Under the pieces are notes generated by a model. The model searched no databases, was not told the origin of the DNA, and was given only the letters and a program-made list of their open reading frames with translations. A stretch of 64,000 bases of DNA from Paenibacillus periandrae (GTDB taxonomy: Bacteria > Bacillota > Bacilli > Paenibacillales > NBRC-103111), in contig NZ_JAJNMU010000007.1 of the NCBI RefSeq assembly GCF_022458865.1, positions 62,001-126,000 on the forward strand, given 5' to 3'. The translations under genes and the position numbers were made by a program. Each line of letters starts with the position of its first letter. Position 1 is the stretch's first letter. Positions 51,689 through 62,300 of the stretch are shown piece by piece.

Positions 51689-53056
51689 ATGAGTTTGACA
51701 ACTTGCACGATTCATGTGACACAAAGGCAGGAAAAAGTCATCTACTTGACCAGTGAATTGGCGAGATCCCTCAAGCTGGCAAAAACCAGATCCGTCATTC
51801 TGCATGTGGGAAGCAAAAGCGCCTCAGTGGGTCTCAAGCTGATTAAAAAATCAGGAAATCATCTTCATGTTCCTAATTCCATCCTGTCTCAATTGCGCAT
51901 TCCCAAGCTCGGAACGAGCATGGTGGTATGCAATAACGGTAAAGATATCCGCATCGGGCCGCTCATTGGCATCTTAACGAATGTAATGGCCAGCGGGACT
52001 GCGCCTTTTGGTTCACGTACCGGGTTTCTTCGCGAGTTTATGCGTGCGGGCTCCGATAAATCCTTTTATTTCGGTTTTTCACCCAGCGATGTCAACTGGT
52101 CTCAGGAGACGGTATCAGGCATCTTCCCACGCTCAGAAGGAGGCTGGTACCGTAAAACCGTTCCGCTGCCTGATGTCGTATACAATCGCTTACCAAGCCG
52201 CAAAGCGGAAAAACTGGCATCCATGAACAATTTCAAGCAGCGTTTTGTGCGCAAAGGTATTCCTTTGTTCAACTGGGCATTTTACGAGAAGTGGGATGTG
52301 TATAATTTACTCGAAGGAACAGATGCTTTCCGTCATGTGCCTGAATCCCATATCAACCCTTCTTCGAGTCAAATCAAGGAAATGCTTGATAAACACAAGT
52401 TTATTTATTTAAAGCCAACCGGAGGCAGCCTCGGCATCGGTATTTACCGGGTAACCTATAACCCCAAACGAGGATATTATGCCCGCTATCGCAGCAATGG
52501 CAAAAATGTGCTGCTTCGCTTCAGCCGGTTTGATTCCTTAATGTCCATGCTCAATCGCAGTAATGCCAGACTGAATCATTACGTGGCTCAGCAAGGTATC
52601 CGTCTGATCGAAATTGATAATTGTCCGATAGATTTCCGCTTCCATTTAACCAAAAACATTAACAACGAGTGGGTCGTTGCGGGCATTGGAGCCAAGAAGG
52701 CAGGTAAAGGCAGTGTGACCACCCATGTGCGCTCAGGAGGTCAATTAATGACTCCTGATCAGGTTCTAAGGCAAATATTCGGTTCACGTGCTGAGCAGGT
52801 ATTAAATAATGCCAAAGAAACTGCAATCAAGTTGGCCGAAGCGCTTGAACGCAACGATAAACACACGCTCGGTGAGCTTGGCTTTGATCTTGGTATTGAT
52901 CAAAACGAGCAAATTTGGATGTTCGAAGCCAACTCCAAGCCCGGTCGTTCTATTTTCAAGCATCCCGCACTCAAAGGAGAAGGTAAGGCAGCGCTCAAAC
53001 ACGTGTTCGACTACTGTCTGTACCTAAGCCGATTTCGCTCAAGGAGGGAATCATGA
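51689..53056 (+). CDS. YheC/YheD family ATP-grasp protein, long form (3 of 5)
   Basis: 455 residues, with the extra N-terminal domain seen in gene 1 (about 1-95, starting MSLTTCTIHVTQRQEKVIYL). ATP loop: IYLKPTGGSLGIGIYRV, with Ile where the paralogues have Lys or Arg. Central motif: QQGIRLIEIDNCPIDFRFHL. Metal end: GFDLGIDQNEQIWMFEANSKP. AGGAGG lies 11 bases before the ATG. The gene is separated from gene 2 by the 42-bp repeat array, so its expression may be tuned independently. It ends in TGA directly before the GTG of gene 4. Confidence 0.92.
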   Translation: MSLTTCTIHVTQRQEKVIYLTSELARSLKLAKTRSVILHVGSKSASVGLKLIKKSGNHLHVPNSILSQLRIPKLGTSMVVCNNGKDIRIGPLIGILTNVMASGTAPFGSRTGFLREFMRAGSDKSFYFGFSPSDVNWSQETVSGIFPRSEGGWYRKTVPLPDVVYNRLPSRKAEKLASMNNFKQRFVRKGIPLFNWAFYEKWDVYNLLEGTDAFRHVPESHINPSSSQIKEMLDKHKFIYLKPTGGSLGIGIYRVTYNPKRGYYARYRSNGKNVLLRFSRFDSLMSMLNRSNARLNHYVAQQGIRLIEIDNCPIDFRFHLTKNINNEWVVAGIGAKKAGKGSVTTHVRSGGQLMTPDQVLRQIFGSRAEQVLNNAKETAIKLAEALERNDKHTLGELGFDLGIDQNEQIWMFEANSKPGRSIFKHPALKGEGKAALKHVFDYCLYLSRFRSRRES

Positions 53057-54217
53057 GTGGAACCTCTCCTACACCAAAAATCACGACGACCTACCTTGGC
53101 CATTCTCACTCATTCCGATGACACGAGAATTTTTAGGGGAAATAAAGAAAATTATATCGACTTGATCGCTGCCGGAGAGGCAAAGGGAGTCCATGTGTAT
53201 GTGATGACGACCGCCAACTTCAAGCTTACAGCTAATCAGGCCACAGGCTATTCATACAATTTTAAAACCAAGTCCTGGAAAAAGGAGCTTCTTCCTCTTC
53301 CTCATGTTATTTACAATCGTATTCCTTACCGTAAGTTTGAGCAGCTTCCCGAGGTGCAATCTATTCTCCAGAGCTGCTTGCGCCACCGAAGCATCCATTT
53401 TTTCAACCCTTCTTTTTTCAATAAATGGACGCTTTTTGAATGGCTGAATAAGTCCAAAGAAACCGGTCCTTATATCCCTACCACCCAAAAGCTGACGACA
53501 AGCGATGATCTGGAAAAGCTGCTGCATAAGCATTCGAGCCTTTACTTAAAGCCGGTCCGCGGTAAAGCGGGCAAGGGCATTATGAAGGTTAGTCGGATCA
53601 TCGAAAAGACAACCCGGGCACAAAAATATCAGCTTAGCGTACAAGACAAAACAAGAAGTCATATTTCCCGCTATACGAATGTCTCGCAGCTGTGGACGCA
53701 AATTAATCAAATGATGGTCACTCAGGATTATATTATGCAGCAGGCCATCTCGTTATCGCTCTATAAGCAGCGTCCGTTCGATCTTCGGGTGCTTGTGCAA
53801 AAAAATAGCAAAGGCGCCTGGACTGTTACGGGCATTGGTGCACGGCTGGCTGGTAAGCAGAGCATTACCACCCATGTGCCGCGAGGAGGTTCCATCGATG
53901 ATCCTGCCAAATTGCTCAGCGCTGGCTTTGGTGCGGCAGAGAGCAAAAAGATATTGCAGCGGGCCCGATCAGCCTCCTTATTGATAGCCAAACAAATTGG
54001 GAAAGCTAGCGGCAGCACCCTTGGTGAAATGTCACTCGATCTGGGGGTAGATACAACGGGTCAAATCTGGTTTTTTGAAGCAAACTCAAAACCCATGAAA
54101 TTTGATGAGCCGCATATTCGCAAACAATCATTGGACAATTTAATTAACTACTGCATTCACTTATCCAAAAAGACGAAGAAAAAGACAGTTACCACCATGT
54201 CCAAAAAAGCAAGGTGA
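53057..54217 (+). CDS. YheC/YheD family ATP-grasp protein, short form (4 of 5)
   Basis: 386 residues, without the N-terminal extra domain. ATP loop: LYLKPVRGKAGKGIMKV. Central motif: QQAISLSLYKQRPFDLRVLV. Metal end: SLDLGVDTTGQIWFFEANSKP. The GTG start at 53057 directly follows the TGA of gene 3 with no gap, and its Shine-Dalgarno (AAGGAGG) lies inside the end of gene 3, so translation is coupled. A Lys-rich tail (KKTKKKTVTTMSKKAR) is typical of coat-associated proteins. Confidence 0.92.
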   Translation: MEPLLHQKSRRPTLAILTHSDDTRIFRGNKENYIDLIAAGEAKGVHVYVMTTANFKLTANQATGYSYNFKTKSWKKELLPLPHVIYNRIPYRKFEQLPEVQSILQSCLRHRSIHFFNPSFFNKWTLFEWLNKSKETGPYIPTTQKLTTSDDLEKLLHKHSSLYLKPVRGKAGKGIMKVSRIIEKTTRAQKYQLSVQDKTRSHISRYTNVSQLWTQINQMMVTQDYIMQQAISLSLYKQRPFDLRVLVQKNSKGAWTVTGIGARLAGKQSITTHVPRGGSIDDPAKLLSAGFGAAESKKILQRARSASLLIAKQIGKASGSTLGEMSLDLGVDTTGQIWFFEANSKPMKFDEPHIRKQSLDNLINYCIHLSKKTKKKTVTTMSKKAR

Positions 54218-54231
54218 GCAGGTGACGAAAC

Positions 54232-55380
54232 ATGACTCCGTACCGTTTAGGCATACTAGCTATGTACTTGTCAGAGCAGAGGCTGGAAGAACTGTCCTAT
54301 TTTCGTAAGCTTAGCACTTACGGACAGAAGCTTGGCATCCAAATACTTGTATTTACACCCGATGATGTAGATAAAAACAAACAAAAAATCAAAGCTCTGG
54401 TCTACGACGTGGCCTCCGGCAAATGGCAGCGCAAGTGGGCACTCATTCCCGAGCTGATCTATGATCGCTGTCGTTATCACGGTGTTCATAATTTCCACAA
54501 AATTTCCAGATTCCGCACTGTGCATAAAAAGCTTCATTATCTAAGCAGTCCATTAGCCAATAAATGGTCTATGCATCAAGCCTTATCAGAGGATTCCGTT
54601 ATAGCTGACCATTTGCCAGCAACTGTCCGTTATAACGATCATAAAGAAATGATCCGTCTGCTTAAGCAGCATCAGCGCATCTATTTGAAGCCCAGAAATG
54701 GCACCGGAGGACGGGGCATCGTTCGGCTGCAGCGAATATCGGATTCGACATTTTTGATGCAGGGAAGGGATGAACAGCGACGTATCATTCCTCAGCAAAA
54801 AATTAGCGAATCGCAAATTTCAACCAAATTAAGCAGCTGGCGCCTTAAGGGCCGTTACATTGTACAGCAGGGAATTTCACTCACCCTCAAGGATGGCCGT
54901 GTTCACGATTTCAGGATGCTTATTCAAAAGGACGGCAGGGGCGAGTGGCAGGTTACCGGCTGTGCTGGAAGGATCGGACCGATGCACTCGGTCACCTCCA
55001 ATCTGCATGGAGGAGGTACGGCCATTGCGATGGAAAAGCTGCTGATGCGGCGTTTTGGCAATAAGGAAAAGGTAGCTTCGATTCAGCAGGAGGCTAATAA
55101 GCTGGGTATCGACATCGCTCACTTTTTGGAGCGCAAGTTCGGGAAGCAGTGTGAGATCGGAATCGATTTGGCCATTGATCCCAAGGGAAAGGTTTGGCTG
55201 CTAGAGGTCAATCCCAAGCCTTCGCGTGAAGTTTTTTATCGAATCGGGGAACGTGAGACTTATCGCAAAGCGATTACACGGCCGTTAGAGTACGCACTCT
55301 GGCTGCTTCAAAATAAAAGTAAAAACAAAAATAAAAGCAAACCGCTGGTTGATATTGATAAATCACACACAACTGGATGA
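54232..55380 (+). CDS. YheC/YheD family ATP-grasp protein, short form (5 of 5)
   Basis: 382 residues, short form. ATP loop: IYLKPRNGTGGRGIVRL. Central motif: QQGISLTLKDGRVHDFRMLI. Metal end: GIDLAIDPKGKVWLLEVNPKP, with Pro after Asn where the paralogues have Ser. A Lys/Asn-rich tail (KNKSKNKNKSKPL) ends the protein. The gene follows gene 4 after 14 bases and ends the run; a terminator begins 9 bases after its stop. Five tandem copies is an expansion over the two genes of Bacillus subtilis. Confidence 0.92.
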   Translation: MTPYRLGILAMYLSEQRLEELSYFRKLSTYGQKLGIQILVFTPDDVDKNKQKIKALVYDVASGKWQRKWALIPELIYDRCRYHGVHNFHKISRFRTVHKKLHYLSSPLANKWSMHQALSEDSVIADHLPATVRYNDHKEMIRLLKQHQRIYLKPRNGTGGRGIVRLQRISDSTFLMQGRDEQRRIIPQQKISESQISTKLSSWRLKGRYIVQQGISLTLKDGRVHDFRMLIQKDGRGEWQVTGCAGRIGPMHSVTSNLHGGGTAIAMEKLLMRRFGNKEKVASIQQEANKLGIDIAHFLERKFGKQCEIGIDLAIDPKGKVWLLEVNPKPSREVFYRIGERETYRKAITRPLEYALWLLQNKSKNKNKSKPLVDIDKSHTTG

Positions 55381-55388
55381 ACAACAAA

Positions 55389-55430
55389 CAACCAACCGTA
55401 TCAGCAGCAAAGTCTGCTCACGGTTGGTTG
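55389..55430 (+). terminator. Terminator of the ATP-grasp cluster
   Basis: CAACCAACCGT (55389-55399) and ACGGTTGGTTG (55420-55430) form an 11-bp stem with an inner AGCAG/CTGCT stem, followed by TTGTACTTG. It starts 9 bases after the last ATP-grasp gene. Confidence 0.75.
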
Positions 55431-55452
55431 TTGTACTTGTCTGATATGAAGC

Positions 55453-56127
55453 TTACTTCTCAATCAGTTCTAATATATCCGAAAATTTGGCAATACGAAC
55501 ATCGGCGCCTGCCAATTCACCTTTATCGCGGAATCCCGCATAATCACAGCCAATTACGGTCAAGCCGTTTTCTTTACCTGCTTCTACGTCGGAAGAACGA
55601 TCGCCAACCATCCATGCCGATTTAACGTCATAGGTTGTCAGCAGCTGCTTCACAAGATCCACTTTGGATCTTGTCTGAAATTCACCCGCACTGTACAAGC
55701 CTTCGAAGATAGGAGTTAACCCTTTAAACTCCATAACCCCTTTAACGTAGCCTTCTAATCCATTGCTCGCAATAAATAAACGAATTCCTTGGGCATGCAG
55801 AGCTGCCAATGTGTCAGCAACGTCCCCATATAAAGAGCCCTCTCCATTTTCCAAGCCTTTCATCTGGTAATCTAACAGTAATTCGTCAGCACGTCTATGT
55901 ACCTGTACCTCTACATCTGGCATAACGCGCTGCCAAATATGTTCAAGCAGCATTCCCAGACTGCCCAGAATAGCACTCTCTGGCGGCGTTTCACCACTAT
56001 AAATTCCTTCTGTCCTCATTTGCTCGAAAGTAGCATGATACGCAGGCAGCAAAAGTGTTTCGGTTTGAAATAAAGTACCGTCCAAATCAAAAATCATTGC
56101 TTCGGGCTTCTGTAAAGTTGGTAACAA
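55453..56127 (-). CDS. HAD-superfamily phosphatase, phosphoglycolate-phosphatase-like
   Basis: 224 residues. Motif I IFDLDGTLFQTE carries the nucleophile and acid Asp, motif II is IASNGLEGY, and motif III/IV is MVGDRSSDVEAGKENGL. The cap lies between motifs I and II, so it is a subclass I HAD hydrolase. It should act on a small phosphorylated metabolite in the cytoplasm. A longer frame runs up to 56190, but the TTG at 56127 lies 8 bases after GGAGG and is preferred. No neighbour suggests a substrate. Confidence 0.88.
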   Translation of the reverse strand: MLPTLQKPEAMIFDLDGTLFQTETLLLPAYHATFEQMRTEGIYSGETPPESAILGSLGMLLEHIWQRVMPDVEVQVHRRADELLLDYQMKGLENGEGSLYGDVADTLAALHAQGIRLFIASNGLEGYVKGVMEFKGLTPIFEGLYSAGEFQTRSKVDLVKQLLTTYDVKSAWMVGDRSSDVEAGKENGLTVIGCDYAGFRDKGELAGADVRIAKFSDILELIEK

Positions 56128-56315
56128 GCGCAATCCCTCCTGAATGAATAGTCCACGTTCTATACAATCATGATTTTGAGTGCTTGTCAATTAAATACCA
56201 AATGAGCGTATCAAGACTCATACAAAAGTCTATACCTATGAACTGCAGTTCCATTAAGGGACGTACAAGCTCACAGGCATAGACATTGTTGTTAGTTGTT
56301 CTTCATTGAAATCGA

Positions 56316-59300
56316 TTATTTTTTTATTGCTTTTAAAATGACAGTTGCTGCTTCCGCACGTGTTGCATTTCCTTGTGGCTTAAAGGTTCCGTTTTGGTAT
56401 CCATTGACCAAACCGCTTGCTGCGGCTGCAGACACTTCCCTTTGGGCCCACACGGAAATTTCGGAGCTGTCCGTAAATGTGACTCCAGTTGTCGACGCTG
56501 GCAGCATAGCCGCACGCACAATCATCGCAGCCATTTGCTCACGTGTGATCAAATCATCCGGTCTGAAGGATACTTCACTAATACCCGAAATGATGCCGTT
56601 GGCCGCAGCCGTTTCTATCGACTTGCTAGCCCAATGGTTAGCGGTGTCCTCAAACTTCTTCCCGCTCATTCCCTTGAGTCCGAATGCCTTCACCATGACA
56701 ACAGCAAATTCAGCACGGGTGATGTTGTTCTCAGGACCGAAGGTTCCATTAGGATATCCGTCAATGGCTCCAGCTGTAATCAGCTCTCGAATACTGTTTT
56801 CTGCCCAGTGACCCTTAATATCAGTCAGCTCTACACGAACAGGTGTTGGTTCAGGTACTGTTATCGGTGTGAGAGCATCTTGAATATTGCTTGAGAAAAC
56901 GGCAAGCTTGCTAAAACGATTTACTGAACCGGTTACGACTGCATTCTCGATATCCACTTGAGGGTTAGCCAATGAAATCCATTTTCGCGCTGCTTCATCG
57001 AACCCGTATAGCGATAATTGTGACTTCGCAGGATCATACTTCGTCTTATCGAACGGTAAGGTAATCGACACTAGCCGTGTGAATTCATCAGCTTTGTCTT
57101 TCTTAATCTCAAAGATGTCGCTTAGCAATTGAATAGACGCATCCGAATTTAGTTCTGTAGTATTCGTTAATTTATCAACGCTCACTTTAAAATCAGTATT
57201 GAGAGCATTGGCTGGAATTACGATCTTAACTCCATTGATGGTAACCGTTCCGCCAACAGATGCAGAGATCATACCCCAGTTAGCAGCCGAATTACTGCCA
57301 CTATTGGAGTTACTTCTAGATGGAATGCTCGGTGTAGTGCTGGCAACCGTATAGCTGACGAATTTGGTGAAATGCTTAGTCCAAATAATCATATCGCTGC
57401 CTACATCGATCCTCGCCTCACCATCTGCTGAAATCTGCGAGTCAGCCGCATCTTGTGTATCTGCAGTGACAGTGTTCGTAATCGTTGCAAAGACTCCACC
57501 TCTTACAAAGCCGGCTGATTTTCCCGCTTGGTTAGGTACAAGCAGCCTTACAGCTTTATCAAAGGTTAATGTTAGATCCGGTACTCCAACCTCAATGACT
57601 GCATTTACATTTCCGTTGGTTACCGCAACACTACTATTCTCTTGAAGCTCGGGCAGTTTAATGGTTCCATCCCAAGCTGCAGGAGCAGTAATCTTGACCC
57701 CAGAAGGGATCGATACCTGTACCTCGCCTATTGAGGTTGTTGCCTTCGCCTCAACTAAAGGCAGAGTTGCTTGTTTAGTATCTCCTGTTGTAAGAGGAGC
57801 CACTTGTATCCTGGCATTAGTCACCCCAGTTGGAACCGTTAAACTCACTGGTTCAGTTGATACTTGTACCGGCGTCTCAGTTACGGTTTGGACAGCAGCT
57901 CTATTTATTTTCAATGTGTATATTTTTTGAGTTGTTCCGTCTTTTGCCGTTACTTGAACCGTGATTGTATTTAACCCCTCTGACAAAAGGATTCGTTGAC
58001 TGCTCGCCGTTTCACCGTTAATTTCCAGTGAAGCGCTCGAATCAACTGCGGCTGCCGTTACAAATATACTGCTTGTGTTATTACCTACACTCAGCATATA
58101 GTCCGTTGTATCAGCAGAGAAATTAAATGTCAATCCGCTTAATTCAAGGGATTTCAAGTTAACATTAACTTTAGCCTGGCCCGAGACCATAACGGAGATG
58201 CTAGCCGTATCCGCTGTAGATCCGTCCGATATTCTCGTTACGGTGAATACGAGATTTACGCTCGTATCTGCGTCTTGCGGTGCAATCACACCATTCTTCG
58301 CGATCACCGCCTCGTTACTCGATGTTTTAATCGCAATTGTGTAGCCCCTCGGCACACTTGGCAGCGTTAGGCTTGTTGCATCCTTCGCTGGTGCTGCCAC
58401 CGCTGTAATTTCTGCTGCTACCTCTGCTGCTGTTGGCACTGGTGGCAGAGTTGGCGTTTTTGACGGCACGATTACCGTCATGCTAACCGTATCCGCTGTA
58501 GAGCCGTCCGATATTCTCGTTACGGTAAATACGAGATTTATGCTCGTATCTGTGTCTTGCGGTGCAATCACACCATTCTTCGCGATCACCGCCTCGTTAC
58601 TTGATGTTTTAATCGCAATTGTGTAGCCGCTCTTCACACTTGGCAGCGTTAGGCTTGTAGCATCCTTCGCTGGTGCTGCCACCACTGTAATTTCTGCTGC
58701 TACCTCTGCTGCTGTTGGCGCAGACTGTGCTGAGCCTTTTAACTCCTTCGTATCTCTCACTCGAATTCGTTTGCCTTCTGCATATTTACCGGTTAGTCCA
58801 ACCGCTTCAAGTGTATCGCCAATTTTAAGCTTAGGAATAGGACCGGATTGATTGATTACATATCCGTCTGCAAAGACCAATGCTTCTCCCGAACCATCGT
58901 TAATTACATAAGAGTTATCGTCCGGTATTGCTGTAACCCTACCTGTCACCTTAACAAGTTGACCTTGATTTACCTCAGCATAAGCCTCTTGCGTGCTGAC
59001 GGCTTTAGGTGCAATTGGAACTCCAGGCGATGTATTGAGTTTAACAACACTATCAACAAACTTTCCGAATTCTAACTCTGTGTTATTTTCGAACACTTTG
59101 ATGTGTCCGTAGATCCGAACCGTATCTCCGATTTGCAGGCTTCCAGCAGGCACTTCGTTAAATGCCATTATACCGCCTGTTTCATCCTGAACATAAACAG
59201 AGTCATAAAATGCTGTTGTCGTTACTTTTCCCTCAATAACAGCATCGGTACCCTCAGCCTTAATGCGAGCCTCGCCGATAGGGCTAACTTTGGGTTCCAG

Positions 59301-62300
59301 GTGTGCTAACCAATTGATCGCGTTAAGCGCGAAAGGATCGTTACCCTTCGGATTATACGTTTGATCCATTTGCTTATCATTGAAAACATTCATACCAGTA
59401 ACGATAACCCGGCTATTACCGATCGTTTCTGAGGCGATTAATGGAATATTAGAACCACCTGTTATTGAATCCAGAGCCGGACCATTTTTCCCGTTAGAAG
59501 TGAATACACTGTAAGGCACAGCGTCAGCTTTTACACTTGGTGTATCCTGGAATGTGGTTTCATTACCTCTTACAAGAACCGTTACCGAACTGCTGTCCGT
59601 AAGTGAAACTTTATTTCCTGCCCCACCATTACGAGCGAGACTGGCTCCGCTGTAATATTCTATGGTTGGAACAAAATCCGTTATATAATTTTTTACTGGT
59701 GTTGGATGCAATCGCACGGAAAAATTGGAAGTTAAAGGTGTGCTCCAAAAGTTTCCTTCCTTGGACTCATCAAATACCCCATCATTATTCACTTGAATGC
59801 TGGACCCGATTCCAGTTAACAAGCTGTTTGAATTTTGATTCGATCCGCCGAAATTACTTTTTTCAGTCAGCAATAACGATCCGCCATTAGTCATGTACTT
59901 ATTGATTGCTGTAATTTCATTCGTTGTGTAGGCAGAAGCAGGGTGTGTAACCATCAATACGTTAACATTGCTTAATACTTGATCCGAAATCGGTGCCGTA
60001 TTTTCAAGTACCGTATACCCCTGTTTTCTCATCATAACTGTAAATAATTTTAGATTATCCTTATAAGTACCCGCATCTAATGTAGTGTTCTCATTTTGAT
60101 GAGTAGCATCAATCATGATAATCTTGCCAAGAGGTGCTTTAATCGTAAACTGTTGTTCAAATTTATTGTTTCCGAGATCATGACCGTCCTTGGCCTCAAG
60201 CACAATGATAACCTTATGGTCCCCAGCGATCGGATTTGACCATTTTACGCTTGCAGAGCCGGAAGTATTGGCCGGAAGCGAGTCTATCGTTGCATCTCCA
60301 ATGAAATGCTGGGAATCAATACTGTCGTAATAAAAATGAGCAACCAAATTGCTAACGTTGATGCTTCCTTGATTGCTGATTCCCGCTTTAATGTCGGCAG
60401 GAACTCCCCCGATAAAGGCTCCATCAACCGCATCTACATTACTTACTTGTACAGCTAAATCCTGGGCTACAGACCAGATGGGTGCAGAATAAATACGATC
60501 TCCATCCTTTTGTGTAACTTTCACTACAAACCATTGCTGACCGCCCAGTACGGTAAAGCTTGGTTTCCAATTAAAAGCTGTGGAGTCGGAAGTTGGTGTA
60601 TAGCTATCTACGACTCTTCCACCATTTGTGATCAGTTCAACCTTCGAAATATTATCGTTAGTCGCTGTTTTTAAATAACTGTATTTAGGATCTGCAGAAG
60701 ACTCCCATACAGGGTCACTGCCGGTAATATTAAAGTCTAACGATTTACTGTCCACCGTCGAACCCATATAATAGCCATTTGCCAAAACATCCAGCTTGAA
60801 ATTTGGATCTTCGGTCATGTAAACACGCATCTTTTTCATGGCATCGAGCAGCGATTCCTGACTAAGGTCGTTTGCTACGATCACAGTACGATTTTTGGTT
60901 TGTCCCCAGGTCGCATCATGATTGTCCTCGCCATAAGTCGGAGCCACATGCCAGCCTAAATCAAGCGCATTGAAAAATTTATCCTGAGCATTCGCATACG
61001 AGTATTTGCCTGAACCGTTACCTACTTCAAGCATCGTAAACAGCTTATCTACTTTTTTATCGTAGGGAATAAAGTTTGCAAAGGCATTGGCCGACATCGC
61101 CGGATGATTAAATTGGGCTACGATATTGTCATAGGTCAAAACCCAGCTGTAATAATTTTTCAAATCCTGATACGTTCCGCCTTCTTCTACTCGATCGATA
61201 AAATTGTTAGTTCCGAACACATTGGAATGACCCCACGTAGTTGATGTCATTTCGAATGCCGGAAAAACTACAAAACTCCCGTTTTTCGTGTAGCGATTTG
61301 CCAAGTCCTTAGTTAACTGCCAATTCGATCCGCCTGTGCGTTCTTTCATTCCGTTGTGATCAACAGAATCTTTTCCGACAAGACTGGAATCAATATCGTG
61401 GGAGTGATCGGAAAAAGCAAACCAGTCATATTGATATTTTTCTGCAGCTTTTAAGGCATCTTCTGGCGCTCCATCAGCGTCATGTGAAATATTGGTATGG
61501 TTATGGGTCGTACCCCGGTAATGATTTCCTCCGGTAAATCTTTGCAGGACTTCAAAGCTCCATGAATACGTCGATAAATTACCAAGTTTATCTTTAGCTG
61601 ATACAACGACAGTATGAATCCCTACTGCCAAATCTTCATCAGCGGTCAAAGTTAACTTGATCATTCTTTCCGAAATAACCGCTTTGGAAGTAAAATCATT
61701 TCCATCGATTTTCATACTGACTGATGCAGTATTAACACCGTTAGGGTCATCTAATGTTACAGAAATGATAGGGTGTCCCGTATCTATACTATCACCATTA
61801 GCAGGTGATGCATTGGAATACTCAGGACCATCCTTGTCCTCCACAACATCGATGCTGATTGGAGCGTTAACGTCCCCGGAAGACAGGGTCTTTCCGTTCC
61901 CCTTGGCTTCGATGTAATACAGCAATTTATTGTCAGGCACACTTGCTTGCGGTATTTTACCATTGTAATTTATTCCGTCTGCCGAGCTCATAATAATCGG
62001 ACTAAAAGTCGGATCAGTTGTCCCTTTGTAATAAAGTGTGACAGAATCTGCATTTTTAGCTGCAGCAGTAAAGGAAACATCGATTCCGATATAAGCTTTG
62101 GTTAATGGTGTATGAGTAAACTGCAATTCTCCTTTTATATCGGCAGCCGACCGTGGAAGCACATAATATCCGCTTGTAAAAGGAGATACACTTTTGGATT
62201 GACCGACGATACCCATAAAAGTATAACTATCGCCTTGCTCTATCGCTCCTTTACTTACATCAATACCGGAAGTTCCCAATATACGTATAATAGATAAATT

